Source of the DNA: Yponomeuta sedellus
Taxonomy: Eukaryota; Arthropoda; Insecta; Lepidoptera; Yponomeutidae
Reading direction: 5' to 3'
Assembly (NCBI GenBank): GCA_934045075.1
Contig: OW203734.1
Span: 9,063,516 to 9,127,515 of the forward strand
Length of the DNA stretch: 64,000 nt
Positions 1 to 10,563 of the stretch are shown here, piece after piece; position 1 is the stretch's first letter; each line of letters opens with the position of its first letter. A program made the position numbers and the translations under genes. The notes under the pieces were generated by a model. That model was not told the origin of the DNA and searched no databases. It saw only the letters and a list, made by a program, of their open reading frames with translations.

Positions 1-255
1 CAGTCAAGTTAGGCTGTAATGATGACGAATTTGTATTAATTTACACCCGGCTCGAAAGCGACTTAGCCACTAGTTTTAATTTAGCCGCTGTCAACACAGA
101 TACCCAATCGTTTTACCCTAGAAAGCTTATATAATCCTAAAATCCTCTCGTCTCGAAATCCTATAAATTAGGCTTATCATTAATTGCTTTTCTATTTCTC
201 TTATTCAGGTTGCTACTTTTAAACAGCCTTTATTAGCTATGTCAAACATTGAATT
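1..255. other. Unassigned AT-rich sequence
   Basis: No open frame, RNA gene or named repeat was recognised. A short CCCTAGAAAG string near 117 resembles a piggyBac-type end but has no partner. Confidence 0.5.
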
Positions 256-600
256 GAAGCGCTCGTGGCCTATTCGAACCGAGTGATTGGAATCAATCAC
301 TTAAGATAAGCAAGAACAGGACCGTCCCGTGACTAACACTGGTGGCATTTTTTCCGTGCGCTTCCGTGCTTCGCAAGGCACGTTCAGCCGTTGGTGCCGG
401 CTGTCACGTAATGGCAGTCGTTATGCCATGCCAGAGGCCTTATAGGCGGCTTGGTACCTTCTGACAGTAAGGCAAGCCACTGTCATATAATCCTCCACCA
501 ACCCGGACTTGGTCCCCGTAGTGGAGTATGGCCTAAACTTCCTGCGATGCAGAAAAAGACCCGAGCCCTAGCAGTGGGGGCATACAATAGGTGGATATCG
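256..600 (+). mobile_element. 5S-rRNA-like SINE, near-full copy
   Basis: This repeat family recurs about eleven times in the window. In sense orientation it starts GAAGCGCTCGTGGCC, has a head resembling the internal promoter of 5S rRNA (AAGCAA followed by a GGATGGGTGACC-like block, here worn), continues through a conserved body containing CGGACTTGG and GGAGTATGGCC, and ends near GCAGTGGGG-CATACAA with a GAT-type tail. This copy is diverged. The hairpin SINE at 616-911 lies just downstream. Confidence 0.75.
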
Positions 601-615
601 AATATTGAATTGAAT

Positions 616-911
616 ATATTCTTTTTAATGCACTAACCAGGGCTAAGGACAATTCCAAAAACCTATTTAGGGGCTAAAAATTCCACCCATGCAAGGACTC
701 GAACCCGCGACCTCCGGCCAACCGTGCCAGGGCTCTACCAACTGAGCTGCCTGTACGTAATACAGAGAGTAATGTAAACGAGGTTCGAAATTTCACTGAT
801 GCCGGTAAGTCGCCCATTAGCTCAGTTGCGAGAGCGCTGGCACGGTTGGCCGGAGGACGCGGGTTCAAGTCCCGGCATGGGTGGAATTTTTAGCCTCTAA
901 ATAGGTTTTTG
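616..911 (-). mobile_element. Hairpin tRNA-like SINE with target-site duplication
   Basis: Read on the minus strand, the insertion opens with an antisense copy of a tRNA-like head (right arm, about 805-911), crosses a short spacer, then gives the sense head (left arm, about 651-748) and a tail ending in GCATTAAAAA. The sense head has a B-box-like GACTCGAAC complement. GAATTGAAT occurs at 607-615 and again at 912-920, as expected for a target-site duplication around one insertion event. The two arms pair over roughly 95 bp. Confidence 0.8.
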
Positions 912-920
912 GAATTGAAT

Positions 921-1503
921 CGAATACAAACACTCTTTATTGCCCACTTTACATTGTAAAAACTATTATTACTGTTTCAGCGGTGTTGTCGGCTTGGAAA
1001 CGGAATATCACTGACATTCACTCATTCAGTCGGGTGTTACATACCGAAAATCTCCTAAGCTGCTTAGAAACCTAATTTGCTTCTAAGCTAATGATACTTT
1101 CTGCAAAGACATAGTTTTTCCTACTATGAGTAAATGGAAAAAAAGACTAAATATGCATTTGTGCCCCTAAATGCATATTTAGCGCCCAACAATTTTTGAA
1201 GTTTAATTTAGGAAACATGACACGCATGTCAAAACTTTGTGCCATCGGAGTAAAGAGTTATCCCTAAAATGCGCGATTCTATAAATTTATTTAATATTGC
1301 AATTTTTTTATTTAACCTCCTAAGCCCTGGAGGTAACAGTTACTTCAAGTCTTCTAAAACTACGTATAGATTTTGAAGAACTTTTTCTTCTTGTCCAAAA
1401 ATTATTAGGAAAATATTGGACCTGGAACAGTAAGTTTTCCGGACTTCCTACTAAATCATTGGGTGTAAATGAAGAAATTTATTATAGCTTTTGAAATTTT
1501 ACC
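921..1503. other. Unassigned AT-rich sequence with a small hairpin
   Basis: No gene seen. CTAAATATGCATTT (1147-1160) and its complement (1169-1182) form a 14-bp hairpin with an 8-nt loop. Confidence 0.5.
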
Positions 1504-1713
1504 AATGAAATTAAATTAAATTAAATTAAATGAAAAAGTTTTATTCGAAGTAGCGTAGATACTGCGGCTTAATGAACGTTACAAGTCAAACTAGGTGTCC
1601 ATTTCAAACATTAGATCCTACTTAGTCTTTTCAAACTCCTTAATTAACAGAGTTTACACTATTTTTACTAAACTCGTGCATTTTACATGCCTTAATTCCA
1701 GACACCATTGACG
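1504..1713 (-). mobile_element. 5'-truncated 3' end of the CR1/Jockey-type retrotransposon
   Basis: The reverse complement aligns with the last codons and 3' untranslated region of the element at 34204-37493, including the shared stretches AATGGACACCTAGTTTGAC and GCCGCAGTATCTGCG. It ends in a pentanucleotide tail of TTTCA/TTTAA units, where the longer copy has TTTCA units. It stops just upstream of the stop-codon region, a typical 5' truncation of a non-LTR element. Confidence 0.85.
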
Positions 1714-1891
1714 CCTAGAAGGTTTGATGTATGTGCGCGCGTATACTTGATAGCCAGCAACGAAATAAAATCGCCACGTTCACTCAGTTGTCATTGTGCC
1801 ACACTGCATTAGCAGAATCTAGGCCCAGTAACGCCGTCACGAGTCGAACTTATTTAGATTGATAGTGCAGTTAGTAAAGTATTCCTCTTAC

Positions 1892-2151
1892 GACCTCTGT
1901 GGCGTAACGGTAGCGCCTCTGCCTACCATGCAATAGGTCCCGGATTCGAATCCCCGCTGTGGACAAAAAAATACCCAGGTCTTGGATGTTTACATGTTTG
2001 TGATTTCGTTGTTTCTGGTTCCCACGACACAGGGTATCCTAGTGTGGGGCCAGATGCAATGTATGTGCTTGTACGTAAATGTTATGTTACGTTATTTAGT
2101 GAGTACTACTTCCGTTATTTTGGTCTTTCGTTAGTTCTTTTGTCCTTTCTT
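1892..2151 (+). mobile_element. tRNA-like SINE (CTCTGTGGCG head) with TACA tail
   Basis: The head has an A-box-like TGGCGTAACGGTAGCGC and a B-box-like GGATTCGAATCCC about 40 nt later. The body contains CACAGGGTATCCTAGT. The 3' side runs into a long TACA microsatellite. A second copy lies antisense at 61376-61586, and body fragments occur near 7739, 16640, 17530 and 63320. Confidence 0.7.
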
Positions 2152-2154
2152 ACG

Positions 2155-2365
2155 TACATACATACATACATACATACATACATACATACATACATACATA
2201 CATACATACATACATACATACATACATACATACATACATACATACATACATACATACATACATACATACATACATACATACATACATACATACATACATA
2301 CATACATACATACATACATACATACATACATACATACATACATACATACATACATACATACATAC
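2155..2365. repeat. (TACA)n microsatellite, about 53 units
   Basis: An almost uninterrupted tetranucleotide array of about 211 bp directly after the SINE at 1892. It creates false open frames on both strands that should not be read as genes. Confidence 0.97.
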
Positions 2366-2630
2366 GCGCAAAAAACATAACTCACATTTGCTTTGCAGTC
2401 GGATAAAAAATTTCAAAGTCGTAGAAACCCTTATGATTTTTGTTTTTCTTTTTACCTTCGTCGATCAACCTTGCCCGCAGCTGTACTGTAATCTAATATC
2501 ACGGAAATAGGCAAAATATATCAAAAACAAGTTACTCAATGTTGGCATGGAACGTAGTTTGATCACGATACTGAAATTGACTTTTATTGTTGCCTTGTTC
2601 GAGAATTAAACTAGGCTCATTTCTCAATGC

Positions 2631-2822
2631 ATTTATTTATATAGATAGAATATTCCTTATTTTTTTTCACATTTGCAATGTTCGGACAAATAAAGGAGTT
2701 TTTATTATTAACTTACGTTTTATTATTAACATAAGTTAATAATAAAAACTCCTTTATTTGTCCGAACATTGCAAATGTGAAAAAAAATAAAGAATATTCT
2801 ATCTATCTATATAAATAAATAT
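2631..2822. repeat. Near-perfect palindrome of two TATC-tailed retroposon ends
   Basis: Two copies of one 3' end face away from each other. The right arm reads toward AATAAAGAATATTC plus TATC units; the left arm is its reverse complement. They share TTTGTCCGAACATTGCA and differ at only a few positions over about 85 bp, with a loop near 2716-2733. This is either one inverted insertion or an arrested hairpin. Confidence 0.8.
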
Positions 2823-2844
2823 GGAAACAGTATTTACATATTTA

Positions 2845-2945
2845 TTTATATATTCTTTATTGTACACAGAAATTATATAAAAATATAGTGCAATTGGCGA
2901 CCTCATTACTAATAGCATTTTTTTCCAGACAACCATAAACGGAGA
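2845..2945 (-). mobile_element. 3' end fragment of a TATC-tailed retroposon
   Basis: Contains ATTCTTTATTGTACACAG followed by CAATTGGCGACCT and a TTCCAGACAACC block. The same blocks occur at 60664-60960, and the first also at 46783. Orientation is set by the AATAAAGAATATTC end. Confidence 0.6.
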
Positions 2946-4165
2946 CCAATTTAGAAATATTGAAATTAGTAATTAGAAGTTAAAAAATTATATAGACTTA
3001 TTTAAACCATACATAAATAATTAAATGAATAGATACACATACATACTAACAATACTTAAATACTTCCCTACAAAGATGTTTTGTGAATCATAGGATGTTG
3101 TTTAGCTAGTTAGTAAGGACAGTCTGGAAGATGTTAAAAAAATCCAATTTAAGACTTTTATTGGAAGTATTAAACTATCGCTGTAAGAACCTGATGTCAA
3201 CGGCATCAATAATAATAGAGACAAATTCTTTGCGGTACCAAGTGCATATGATAATTAAATACACAATAACAGAAAGTGGCCAAACAAACTTTTAGTTAGT
3301 GAAAGGCACGGAAAAAAATTACGATCTTATTCATAAAAACACAACTCCTCTAAAACACTCTTCAGAGGCAGTTTAAATAATCTTTGATTACGTAGACCAC
3401 TTAACCTACTTCTGAGGTGAGTTTTAAGGAAACGTGTTTTTACAAATAGTACTTGCAGAGTTTAAAATTCATTTACGTTCTAAATAATACTTGAAACACA
3501 CTGGCTAGTTCCGCAACCAAGCAACAGTTGTGTAAGCAAATTGCATAACTTATTTAATCTGTGCCTACCATTCGTTACCCGTTCGAGAAAACTCATTTCC
3601 GAAATCAAGAAGTGTGAAACACAAGAGCCGCCACTTAACATTTTCGCACGTGTTATAATAAAATTCTTTGTCGGAATAAGAATTGCCCGCGGCGTAATAG
3701 TGCCTTTGAGGATATTGACTTAAGGTTTAATATCGGATGCTAACGCCGGTCCGGAAGTCAATAGGGCTGGGAGCTAATGGCACCTTGCCAGCACTGCCGT
3801 ATACCCGCGGGCTACACAGCATAATGTTTCTGTTTCATATACCTACGCATTTACTACGTAGTGGAAAAAACAAAGTCTCTTTATATTCAAAAGCTCTCTA
3901 ACTCTGTGGCTGTGGCTTTTCATGGCCCATGAATATAAAGTAAATAGAGGAGAAAGTCCTAAAATGCAAACAAACAATAGCTGGAGGGGAGCACACACCA
4001 AATACCGCTAAGCGTTTAAAAAAATATACTGTTCGAAAGTGTAAGACTTGTACACATAACTGTTGTACACGGAAATAATTGTAAATGAACGGGATTGTTA
4101 CTTCGAATCAGATAATCAAAAATTTTATAAATGAATAAATAATATCACTATTAACTCTTTTATGC
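2946..4165. other. Unassigned sequence
   Basis: About 1.2 kb of AT-rich DNA. The longest open frame (3541-3723, 60 codons) shows no recognisable domain. No RNA gene or repeat was recognised. Confidence 0.5.
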
Positions 4166-4690
4166 CCCCACTGCTGGGGCATGGATCTCTTCCTGCATCG
4201 CAGGAAGGGTTAGGCCATACTGGGCGCCAAGTCCGGGTTGGTGGAGGATTGTATGACAGTGGCGTATGATGTCTATAAGGCCTTTGCCAGACTATCGAAC
4301 TTGGTACAGGGCGGACAGCGGATTAGGTATATTGGACCGAGCCAACACGAAAACACTTTGTTCGGTAGACCACTTTCCAGACGAACGGATATGTATGCAG
4401 CGTACCGAATCCACTGTCCGGACCGTACCAAGTTCGATTGTCTATTAATAGTACACCTGTCAGAAGTTTTCAAAGCGTCCATAAGGCCGTGGACGTGGCT
4501 TAACGACTGCCATTATATGACAGCCGGTACCGACGGCTTAGCGTGCGTTGGATGCGCTCGGAAAAAATGCCAATAGCGGTAGTCACGGGACGGTCAACCG
4601 ACCTGCACCTGACCGCGCTTGCTATTGCTTAACAACTTGCTTAAGTAATTTATTGCAAACACTCGGTTTGACTAGGCTACGAGCGCTTCT
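4166..4690 (-). mobile_element. 5S-rRNA-like SINE interrupted by a MITE-like insert
   Basis: The 3' part (4166-4264) and 5' part (about 4456-4690) together make one family copy in antisense orientation. Between them sit about 190 bp foreign to the family, including the inverted-repeat element at 4289-4443. The head retains the GTCACGGGACGG and TTGCTTAAC complements. Confidence 0.8.
4289..4443. mobile_element. Small inverted-repeat element nested in a SINE
   Basis: The first 42 nt, starting AGACTATCGAACTTGGTAC, are matched in reverse complement by the last 42 nt (4402-4443) at about 85% identity by eye. Total length is about 155 bp and there is no coding capacity. Exact ends and the target duplication are unclear because about 20 extra bases on each side also differ from the SINE. 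Confidence 0.6.
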
Positions 4691-5185
4691 ATGCTATCGA
4701 ATACATGTTATGCTATAAATAATAGTTATTGTAATAAGTACTGGTATAAAACAAACTAAATAATACAGTTCTCATCAGAAAAAAACAAAACAACTCTGAA
4801 AGTTGGGTTTGAATGATTTTTATGCGGCCCCTAAATAGGACAAAGGATTAATGTCAAAAAATAAGCCAATAAATAACTGGCAGTTTAATCTACAGAATGG
4901 CGTACCACCGTTCCAAATTTAAAAGTAAATTTTAATTTCCGAATTTTCAATCAAATAAATAAAAGTAGTGATTTTCTTATCAGTATAGAAACAATATCAG
5001 TCTAGCCTCATGAGATATAAAAAAAAAACAATTGAAACATCGAAAAAAGTGATATCGATAAAAACAAAACAAAGAGGTAGGTTACCTATTTATTGCTCAC
5101 AAAAATTCTAACGATAATTTAAATTGGCGCCACGTCAGGCGACCATTCAGAACTTTCTTCGCTTAATTTCCATTTCCAATCCTCC
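4691..5185. other. Unassigned AT-rich sequence
   Basis: Nothing was recognised between the interrupted SINE and the first 1.2-kb repeat copy. Confidence 0.5.
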
Positions 5186-5479
5186 AATTCGGTACCAACG
5201 ATTCCAATTCCGCACGATCCGACGTTATACAACATTCAATTAATAGAAATCCTCTGCCTCTGCCCTCATACTCTAAGGGAGTCTGGCCCAACATTGTTGT
5301 AGGTAACCAGCGGCCTCCCTCCTAAAGGATATTCGACTTAATGAGATGAGATGATTTATACAGCGTCCAGTGGTATCTTCACTCACACTAGATGGGTGAA
5401 GGGACCACTCCGACGCTGTAGTGCCTGGGTCATGGTTTTATAGATGGTGTAGGCTTGCCCAGCACCTATACCATCCTGA

Positions 5480-5722
5480 CAGCTTAGTCGGCCTAGCCCA
5501 CAGGAAAGACTAGTCAATACGTGCGGAGCCAACCAAGCCGCGGGTTTCCTCACGATGTTTTCCTTCACCGTTAGCGTGTGGTATTGCGACTGCAAATTCG
5601 CAAATGTACGTAACTTTGAAATTAAACAAAGTCATTGGTACATGCCCGCACTCGGGATCGAACCTGGGGCTCTCGCTTGCCAGTCTATGGTTCTACCCAC
5701 TGAGCTACCACCGCTGTGTTAT
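5480..5722 (-). mobile_element. tRNA-like SINE (GTGGTAGCTCAGTGGG head)
   Basis: On the minus strand the head GTGGTAGCTCAGTGGGTAG is followed by a B-box GGTTCGATCCC and the body block AACATCGTGAGGAAACC. The same body appears at 59110-59435 and 42180-42355. The copy at 6720-6962 is its duplicate inside the repeat unit. Confidence 0.7.
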
Positions 5723-6234
5723 TATTAATATTCGACTAGGAGTCCGTAATGTCTTACATTTTGGTTGCTTTAATGCTCAGAAGTCGGGTAGTTGGTTATT
5801 TTTTACTTCAGTTTTTTTGAGTCTTCAGAGTCTTCACAGTTTGCCAGATAACAACCTCCTAAGCTGTCAGTTGGCTACAGTGTGTACAAAACAACAGTTG
5901 ACAGCGTTTAGCTGTACCCTTACTAGACTTTTCAAGTGAGTGAGTCGGGAATTGGGCTAATAATATATACCTAGTGCTTTCGAAGCCCTCGTTCAAAAAT
6001 GTAATTAATGCGTAAAGAATAGTTTTGTAGTTCAAAGTTGGTGGAAGGTCCTCTGTTGTTTTTTATTTTATTTACATAATGCTTATCTCATTGTCCCTAG
6101 ATATGTGGCCTACTTTATTTAGTTTGTCTATGCATTTTAATGTGCATTTACACTTTGGGTGTCAATCTAGTTTAAAACTAGTATATACTACAATTATATT
6201 GTACTAAGATTGTTACATTGATACTAAGATTGCG

Positions 6235-6330
6235 GGTCAGAGATGGATCAGATTAGCACAGGACCGTGAGGAATGGCGCAGTAAAAAGGAGGCCTATGCC
6301 CAGCAGTGGGTTGATGAGGGCTGGTTATAG
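6235..6330 (+). pseudogene. Non-LTR retrotransposon C-terminal fragment
   Basis: A 31-codon open frame ends with RSKKEAYAQQWVDEGWL and a stop. Tryptophan-rich tails of the type AxDRxxWR...EAYxQQW are common at the ends of lepidopteran non-LTR retrotransposon ORFs. No upstream domain remains. A second copy lies at 7466-7561 with one residue changed. Confidence 0.55.
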
Positions 6331-6425
6331 ATAGATTATAGAAGATTGTTACCCGTTTTACATGCCTAACAAATCAAAATATAATAAAGTATTATTGAAT
6401 TATAAAGTATTAAATACCAAATTGG

Positions 6426-7612
6426 AATTCGGTACCAACGATTCCAATTCCGCACGATCCGACGTTATACAACATTCAATTAATAGAAATCCTCTGCCTC
6501 TGCCCTCATACTCTAAGGGAGTCTGGCCCAACATTGTTGTAGGTAACCAGCGGCCTCCCTGCTAAAGGATATTCGACTTAATGAGATGAGATGATTTATA
6601 CAGCGTCCAGTGGTATCTTCATTCACACTAGATGGGTGAAGGGACCACTCCGACGCTGTAGTGCCTGGGTCATGGTTTTATAGATGGTGTAGGCTTGCCC
6701 AGCACCTATACCATCCTGACAGCTTAGTCGGCCTAGCCCACAGGAAAAACTAGTCAATACGTGCGGAGCCAACCAAGCCGCGGGTTTCCTCACGATGTTT
6801 TCCTTCACAGTTAGCGTGTGGTATTGCGACTGCAAATTCGCAAATGTACGCAACTTTGAAATTAAACGAAGTCATTGGTACATGCCCGCACTCGGGATCG
6901 AACCTGGGGCTCTCGCTTGCCAGTCTATGGTTCTACCCACTGAGCTACCACCGCTGTGTTATTATTAATATTCGACTAGGAGTCCGTAATGTCTTACATT
7001 TTGGTTGCTTTAATGCTCAGAAGTCGGGTAGTTGATTATTTTTTACTTCAGTTTTTTTGAGTCTTCACAGTTTGCCAGATAACAACCTCCTAAGCTGTCA
7101 GTTGGCTACAGTGTGTACAAAACAACAGTTGACAGCGTTTAGCTGTACCCTTACTAGACTTTTCAAGTGAGTGAGTCGGGAATTGGGCTAATAATATATA
7201 CCTAGTGCTTTCGAAGCCCTCGTTCAAGAATGTAATTAATGCGTAAAGAATAGTTTTGTAGTTCAAAGTTGGTGGAAAGTCCTCTGTTGTTTTTTATTTT
7301 ATTTATATAATGCTTATCTCATTGTCCCTAGATATGTGGCCTACTTTATTTAGTTTGTCTAAGCATTTTAATGTGCATTTACACTTTGGGTGTCAATCTA
7401 GCTTAAAACTAGTATATACTACAATTATATTGTACTAAGATTGTTACATTGATACTAAGATTGCGGGTCAGAGATGGATCAGATTAGCACAGGACCGTGA
7501 GGAATGGCGCAGTAAAAAGGAGGCCTATGCCCAGCAGTGGGTTGATGTGGGCTGGTTATAGATAGATTATAGAAGATTTTTACCCGTTTTACATGCCTAA
7601 CAAATCAAAATA
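6426..7612 (+). repeat. 1.2-kb direct repeat, copy B
   Basis: Second copy of the 5186-6382 unit, at a constant offset of 1240 bp until a small deletion near 7050. It carries its own antisense SINE (about 6720-6962) and retrotransposon tail (7466-7561). By eye the copies differ at only a few percent of positions. Confidence 0.92.
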
Positions 7613-7838
7613 AAATAAAATAGATTAACAGATTCTCTGTGTGACAATCCGAGGGCAAGAATAATAATGTCATTTGTATAAATGCCCCCGTTTGGGTGTA
7701 TTTCCATGTCCATGACGTCCTTGCTTGGTTACCAGAGCACAGGGTATCCTAGTTTGGGACCGGACAACTGTTTGTGTTCTGTGGAAGTTATTATTCGTTG
7801 AAGATTTTTGTAGCAATATCACTCACGAGGCGACAACA

Positions 7839-7922
7839 TTGGGTCTGAGATGGAAAAGCCTTGAAGTTGCCGCTCAAGACCGCTGTAAGTGGAGATCCTT
7901 TATACAAGTCCTGTGTCCCTGA
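7839..7922 (+). pseudogene. Non-LTR retrotransposon C-terminal fragment
   Basis: The frame ends AAQDRCKWRSFIQVLCP and a stop. The DRxxWRxxIxxLC ending resembles C-termini of insect non-LTR retrotransposon polyproteins. Upstream sequence (7739-7800) instead matches the CACAGGGTATCCTAGT SINE body, so only this tail is retained. Confidence 0.4.
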
Positions 7923-8062
7923 TAAAGGCCGACAGGACATAAGTGAGTCAGTAATATCACTCAGTCCCTAACGGTGACCGTGAGTGTCTGAGGCTTTATA
8001 CTTTGTACATAAAAAAAGAAATATTTTACACAAACTAAAAGCTTAATACATCATACTTGATA

Positions 8063-8263
8063 TAATATTATAAAGACATAAGTTTGTGAGTGTGTACGCG
8101 TGTGTTACTTTTTCACGTTTAAACGGCTGGAGCGATTTTAATAAAAGTTGGTATGGAGTTGCTGGTAGCCTGGATTAACATATAGGCTACGTTTTACTGC
8201 GGCAATATCTTATTTCCATGGGGAAATCGATAAACCGCGGGTAACACCGCGGGGCACGGCTAG
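8063..8263 (+). mobile_element. Helitron-like element (LEP1 type)
   Basis: Opens ATATTATAAAGACATAAG and contains the lepidopteran block GTTTGTGAGTGTGTACG and GATTAACATATAGGCTAC. The 3' end has a GC hairpin (ACCGCGG / CCGCGGGG) followed shortly by CTAG before a T, as expected for Helitrons. It is non-autonomous, with no protein. A diverged relative lies at 10359-10563. Confidence 0.75.
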
Positions 8264-8540
8264 TTATTATTACATTTCATTAATCATCAACAAAAGTTAC
8301 TGAAATATTACATAATATAAAAGAAATAATCTTTAAAAGCTCTATGCACTCTTTCTTATAGGTAACCTCAACATGCGTTAGTAATAAGGTAACAAAAAAA
8401 ACACTACGAAGTGGGCAGTACCACATAAAACATTGAACCTAAAATAATAAATTTATGTAACTTAAGCTGAAGAAGGAACAAGTTTCGTTTATAATTGTAT
8501 TTTAGTTTTTATTAATTAAATTATGAAATGGCTAGAGCTT

Positions 8541-8605
8541 TATGCAGCTCGGGATGTAGGAAGAGACCCGTGCCCCAGCAGTGGGGACATACAAGGGTTG
8601 ATATA
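8541..8605 (+). mobile_element. 5S-rRNA-like SINE, 3' fragment
   Basis: Only the terminal block with AGGAAGAGACCCGTGCCCC and the end CATACAAGGGTTGAT remains. It is 5' truncated. Confidence 0.75.
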
Positions 8606-9068
8606 GTATCGTCGAGCTTTAATAATTAAATAAGAACGCTTGAAGGAGTTAAGTATTTAAATGAGTAAATGGACGAGCTTATTTCTATCGAAATTTCTTC
8701 CAGCCAACCATATCATTCGTGAAACAATTATTTTTAAGAGGTAGGGTAATAATGTGTGCACATTCAAGAATTTTGAAAATAAATAAGAGTGTGCATATAA
8801 CTACATGGAATACCTAGACGAAACAATAAAACTACTTTCATATATTTCAACGCTTGAAATCGCTGTTTGATCGTGTAACTCATTTATGACTTCCTGTCCC
8901 GGTAGCTTTAATTCCGCAGACATGAAGAGACAGGATAAGATAGGATAATTTATTTAAGCAAAACAATACTAAGAGACGGCCTCTAATCTGCAGTGGGAAA
9001 CATACAGGGTGTAACAAAATTTTTCCATACCTCCAAAGACGGAGGGGTTCTACTCATCAATATGTGGC
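8606..9068. other. Unassigned; one transposon-end-like motif
   Basis: Mostly unrecognised. CATACAGGGTGTAACAAAAT near 9003 resembles a Tc1/mariner-type terminal motif, and a related TATACAAGGTGTAA occurs near 44435. No matching second end was found for either. Confidence 0.35.
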
Positions 9069-9188
9069 GTCTCCGCCATTCATGCCACGGATATACCGAG
9101 CTCGTGCAACGGACGCAGCGCATACTCTATGTGCGCAGGGAGTCATGGCAACGACGAGCTCGGTATCCGTGACATGAATGTCGGAGAC
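9069..9188. repeat. Imperfect 37-bp-arm hairpin
   Basis: GTCTCCGCCATTCATGCC at the left and GGCATGAATGTCGGAGAC-like sequence at the right pair, continuing through GGATACCGAGCTCGT. The loop is about 45 nt and GC-rich. No open frame spans it. It could be the body of a small fold-back transposon. Confidence 0.7.
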
Positions 9189-9519
9189 CCGCAAATACAA
9201 AGATTTAGCTTAGTTATGTAAAGTAGGATTAAATTATTTTGATTAGAGATTAGTTACGGAATTTCCTTACATCCTGTAAATTATTACACCTTGCCGAATT
9301 AAACTAAGTCGAATCTATAATATAGGCACCTAGTGTATTTCTCTTAATTTCTCTTATTTTATGACAGAGTGCAATGTAAACACTATTTACCAATATAAGA
9401 ACAAAAGAAACAAAATATTAATACACTATTTATATAAGCGTGTAAAAGAGTTTGTGTGTATTATGTATGTGTAGGCGCGCGCGCATTAGCGGTATACCAT
9501 TTTTTTTTATTCCATATTA

Positions 9520-9712
9520 GCTGACCCAGCGAACTTCGTACCACCTAAAAGTCGGTTCTATAATTATTTTTTTTATTTTTCTCTCCGTAATAACCATTCT
9601 CGTACTTCAAGGAATATTTAAAAAAGGGAATTAGCGAAATCGGTTCAGCTGCTCTCGAGATTTGCGCTTACCAAACCATTCAGCGATTCATTTTTATATT
9701 ATAGAAGAGAAG
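9520..9712 (+). mobile_element. RTE-type retrotransposon 3' end
   Basis: Contains GAAATCGGTTCAGCTGCTCTCGAG-type sequence (9637-9660) and CATTCAGCGATTCATTTTTAT followed by a short AGA tail. These blocks are characteristic of 3' ends of RTE-clade elements in Lepidoptera. No coding sequence remains. Confidence 0.6.
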
Positions 9713-9821
9713 ATAAAAACAAAATGTTTACTTAATGAACGTTAAAGCTACTATTTTCGCCGCTAATAGATTATATAGGTTTGAAGCTCACAAAGAAACT
9801 CCATATTTGTTCGTTTCAAAA

Positions 9822-9868
9822 CACGCCTACCCCTCTGGGATACGGCGTGACGTTATGTTATGTTATGT
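9822..9868 (+). mobile_element. Tiny retrotransposon 3' end with GTTAT tail
   Basis: The frame AYPSGI... around CCTACCCCTCTGGGATA matches the last residues of the longer antisense fragment at 50604-50858. It is followed by TTATG units. Confidence 0.45.
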
Positions 9869-9889
9869 AATATAATAGAGTTTCCAACG

Positions 9890-9927
9890 TAGAGTTACAC
9901 TACACTATTTACTGTAGTGTAACTCTA
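9890..9927. repeat. Perfect 15-bp-arm hairpin
   Basis: TAGAGTTACACTACA (9890-9904) and its exact complement (9913-9927) are separated by 8 nt. Confidence 0.9.
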
Positions 9928-9935
9928 CACTACAA

Positions 9936-10358
9936 AAACTCGCGCCCTTCTGATCTCGTTCGTTACACATGCGTGGGATGGAGCATTGTTCATTCTTGCA
10001 GGGTATTAGCTCACGATATGGCTGGTCACTGTATATAAATAGGCCTACCCGTCCGTCTGACGCGCCTCCAATACCTACATACTACAACGTTTTACGCAAC
10101 CCACCTTGGCCTCGAGCCTCAAGGTCGGCCCTGCGGTCCCGGACGCGTCCCTTACTCACAATAATAAGTGTAGGAAGCGCACAATAGAGTAGACGTAGAG
10201 TATTGACAAGGGTCTAAGCATAGTAGGACCAGAGACTACAGTGGGAACTTTTCCTAGAGGTTAGCCAACTTTTTTGGAGTACGATCAAACTCATTAGAGA
10301 AAGGGGTTTCCTAAACTAATCACACTATCATCACACTATCACTCACAACACATCACAC
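9936..10358. other. Unassigned sequence
   Basis: No domain was recognised in the small open frames. A TATATAAATAGG string near 10032 resembles a TATA box but nothing downstream supports a gene. Confidence 0.4.
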
Positions 10359-10563
10359 TAATATTATAAAGGCGTAAGTTTGTGAGTGTGTATGATTGTT
10401 ACTTCTTCACGTCTAAACTGCTGGAGCGGTTAAAATAAAATGTGTTGTGGAGTTAGCTGACACCCTAGATTAACATATTATATACTGCGTTTTACTGCGG
10501 GAAAGTATCTTATTGAAATGGGAAAATCAATTATTTTCCCTAATAACTCCGGGCACAGCTGGT
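10359..10563 (+). mobile_element. Helitron-like element (LEP1 type), diverged
   Basis: Shares the ATATTATAAAGGCGTAAG start, GTTTGTGAGTGTGTATG and TTAGCTGACACCCTAGATT with the copy at 8063. The 3' hairpin and CTAG are degraded (GGGCACAGCTGGTA). Confidence 0.7.

Larger units (their letters stand above)
5186..6382 (+). repeat. 1.2-kb direct repeat, copy A
   Basis: Nearly identical to 6426-7612, starting at AATTCGGTACCAACGATTCC in both. The unit contains an antisense tRNA-like SINE and a non-LTR retrotransposon C-terminal fragment. Copy A has a roughly 10-bp extra repeat (GTCTTCAGA type) near 5820. The copies are separated by 43 bp of AT-rich sequence. Confidence 0.92.

Noticed and set aside
110..135. 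piggyBac-like end CCCTAGAAAG
   Set aside because: Only 10 bp match, the preceding bases are TTTA not TTAA, and no inverted second end or transposase was found.
2155..2365. CRISPR-like repeat array
   Set aside because: A contiguous tetranucleotide repeat without spacers, in a eukaryotic context.
2044..2416. Long open frames on both strands over 2.0-2.4 kb
   Set aside because: They are translations of a TACA microsatellite in all frames.
10028..10045. TATA box at TATATAAATAGG
   Set aside because: No upstream element, initiator or coding sequence supports it in an AT-rich region.
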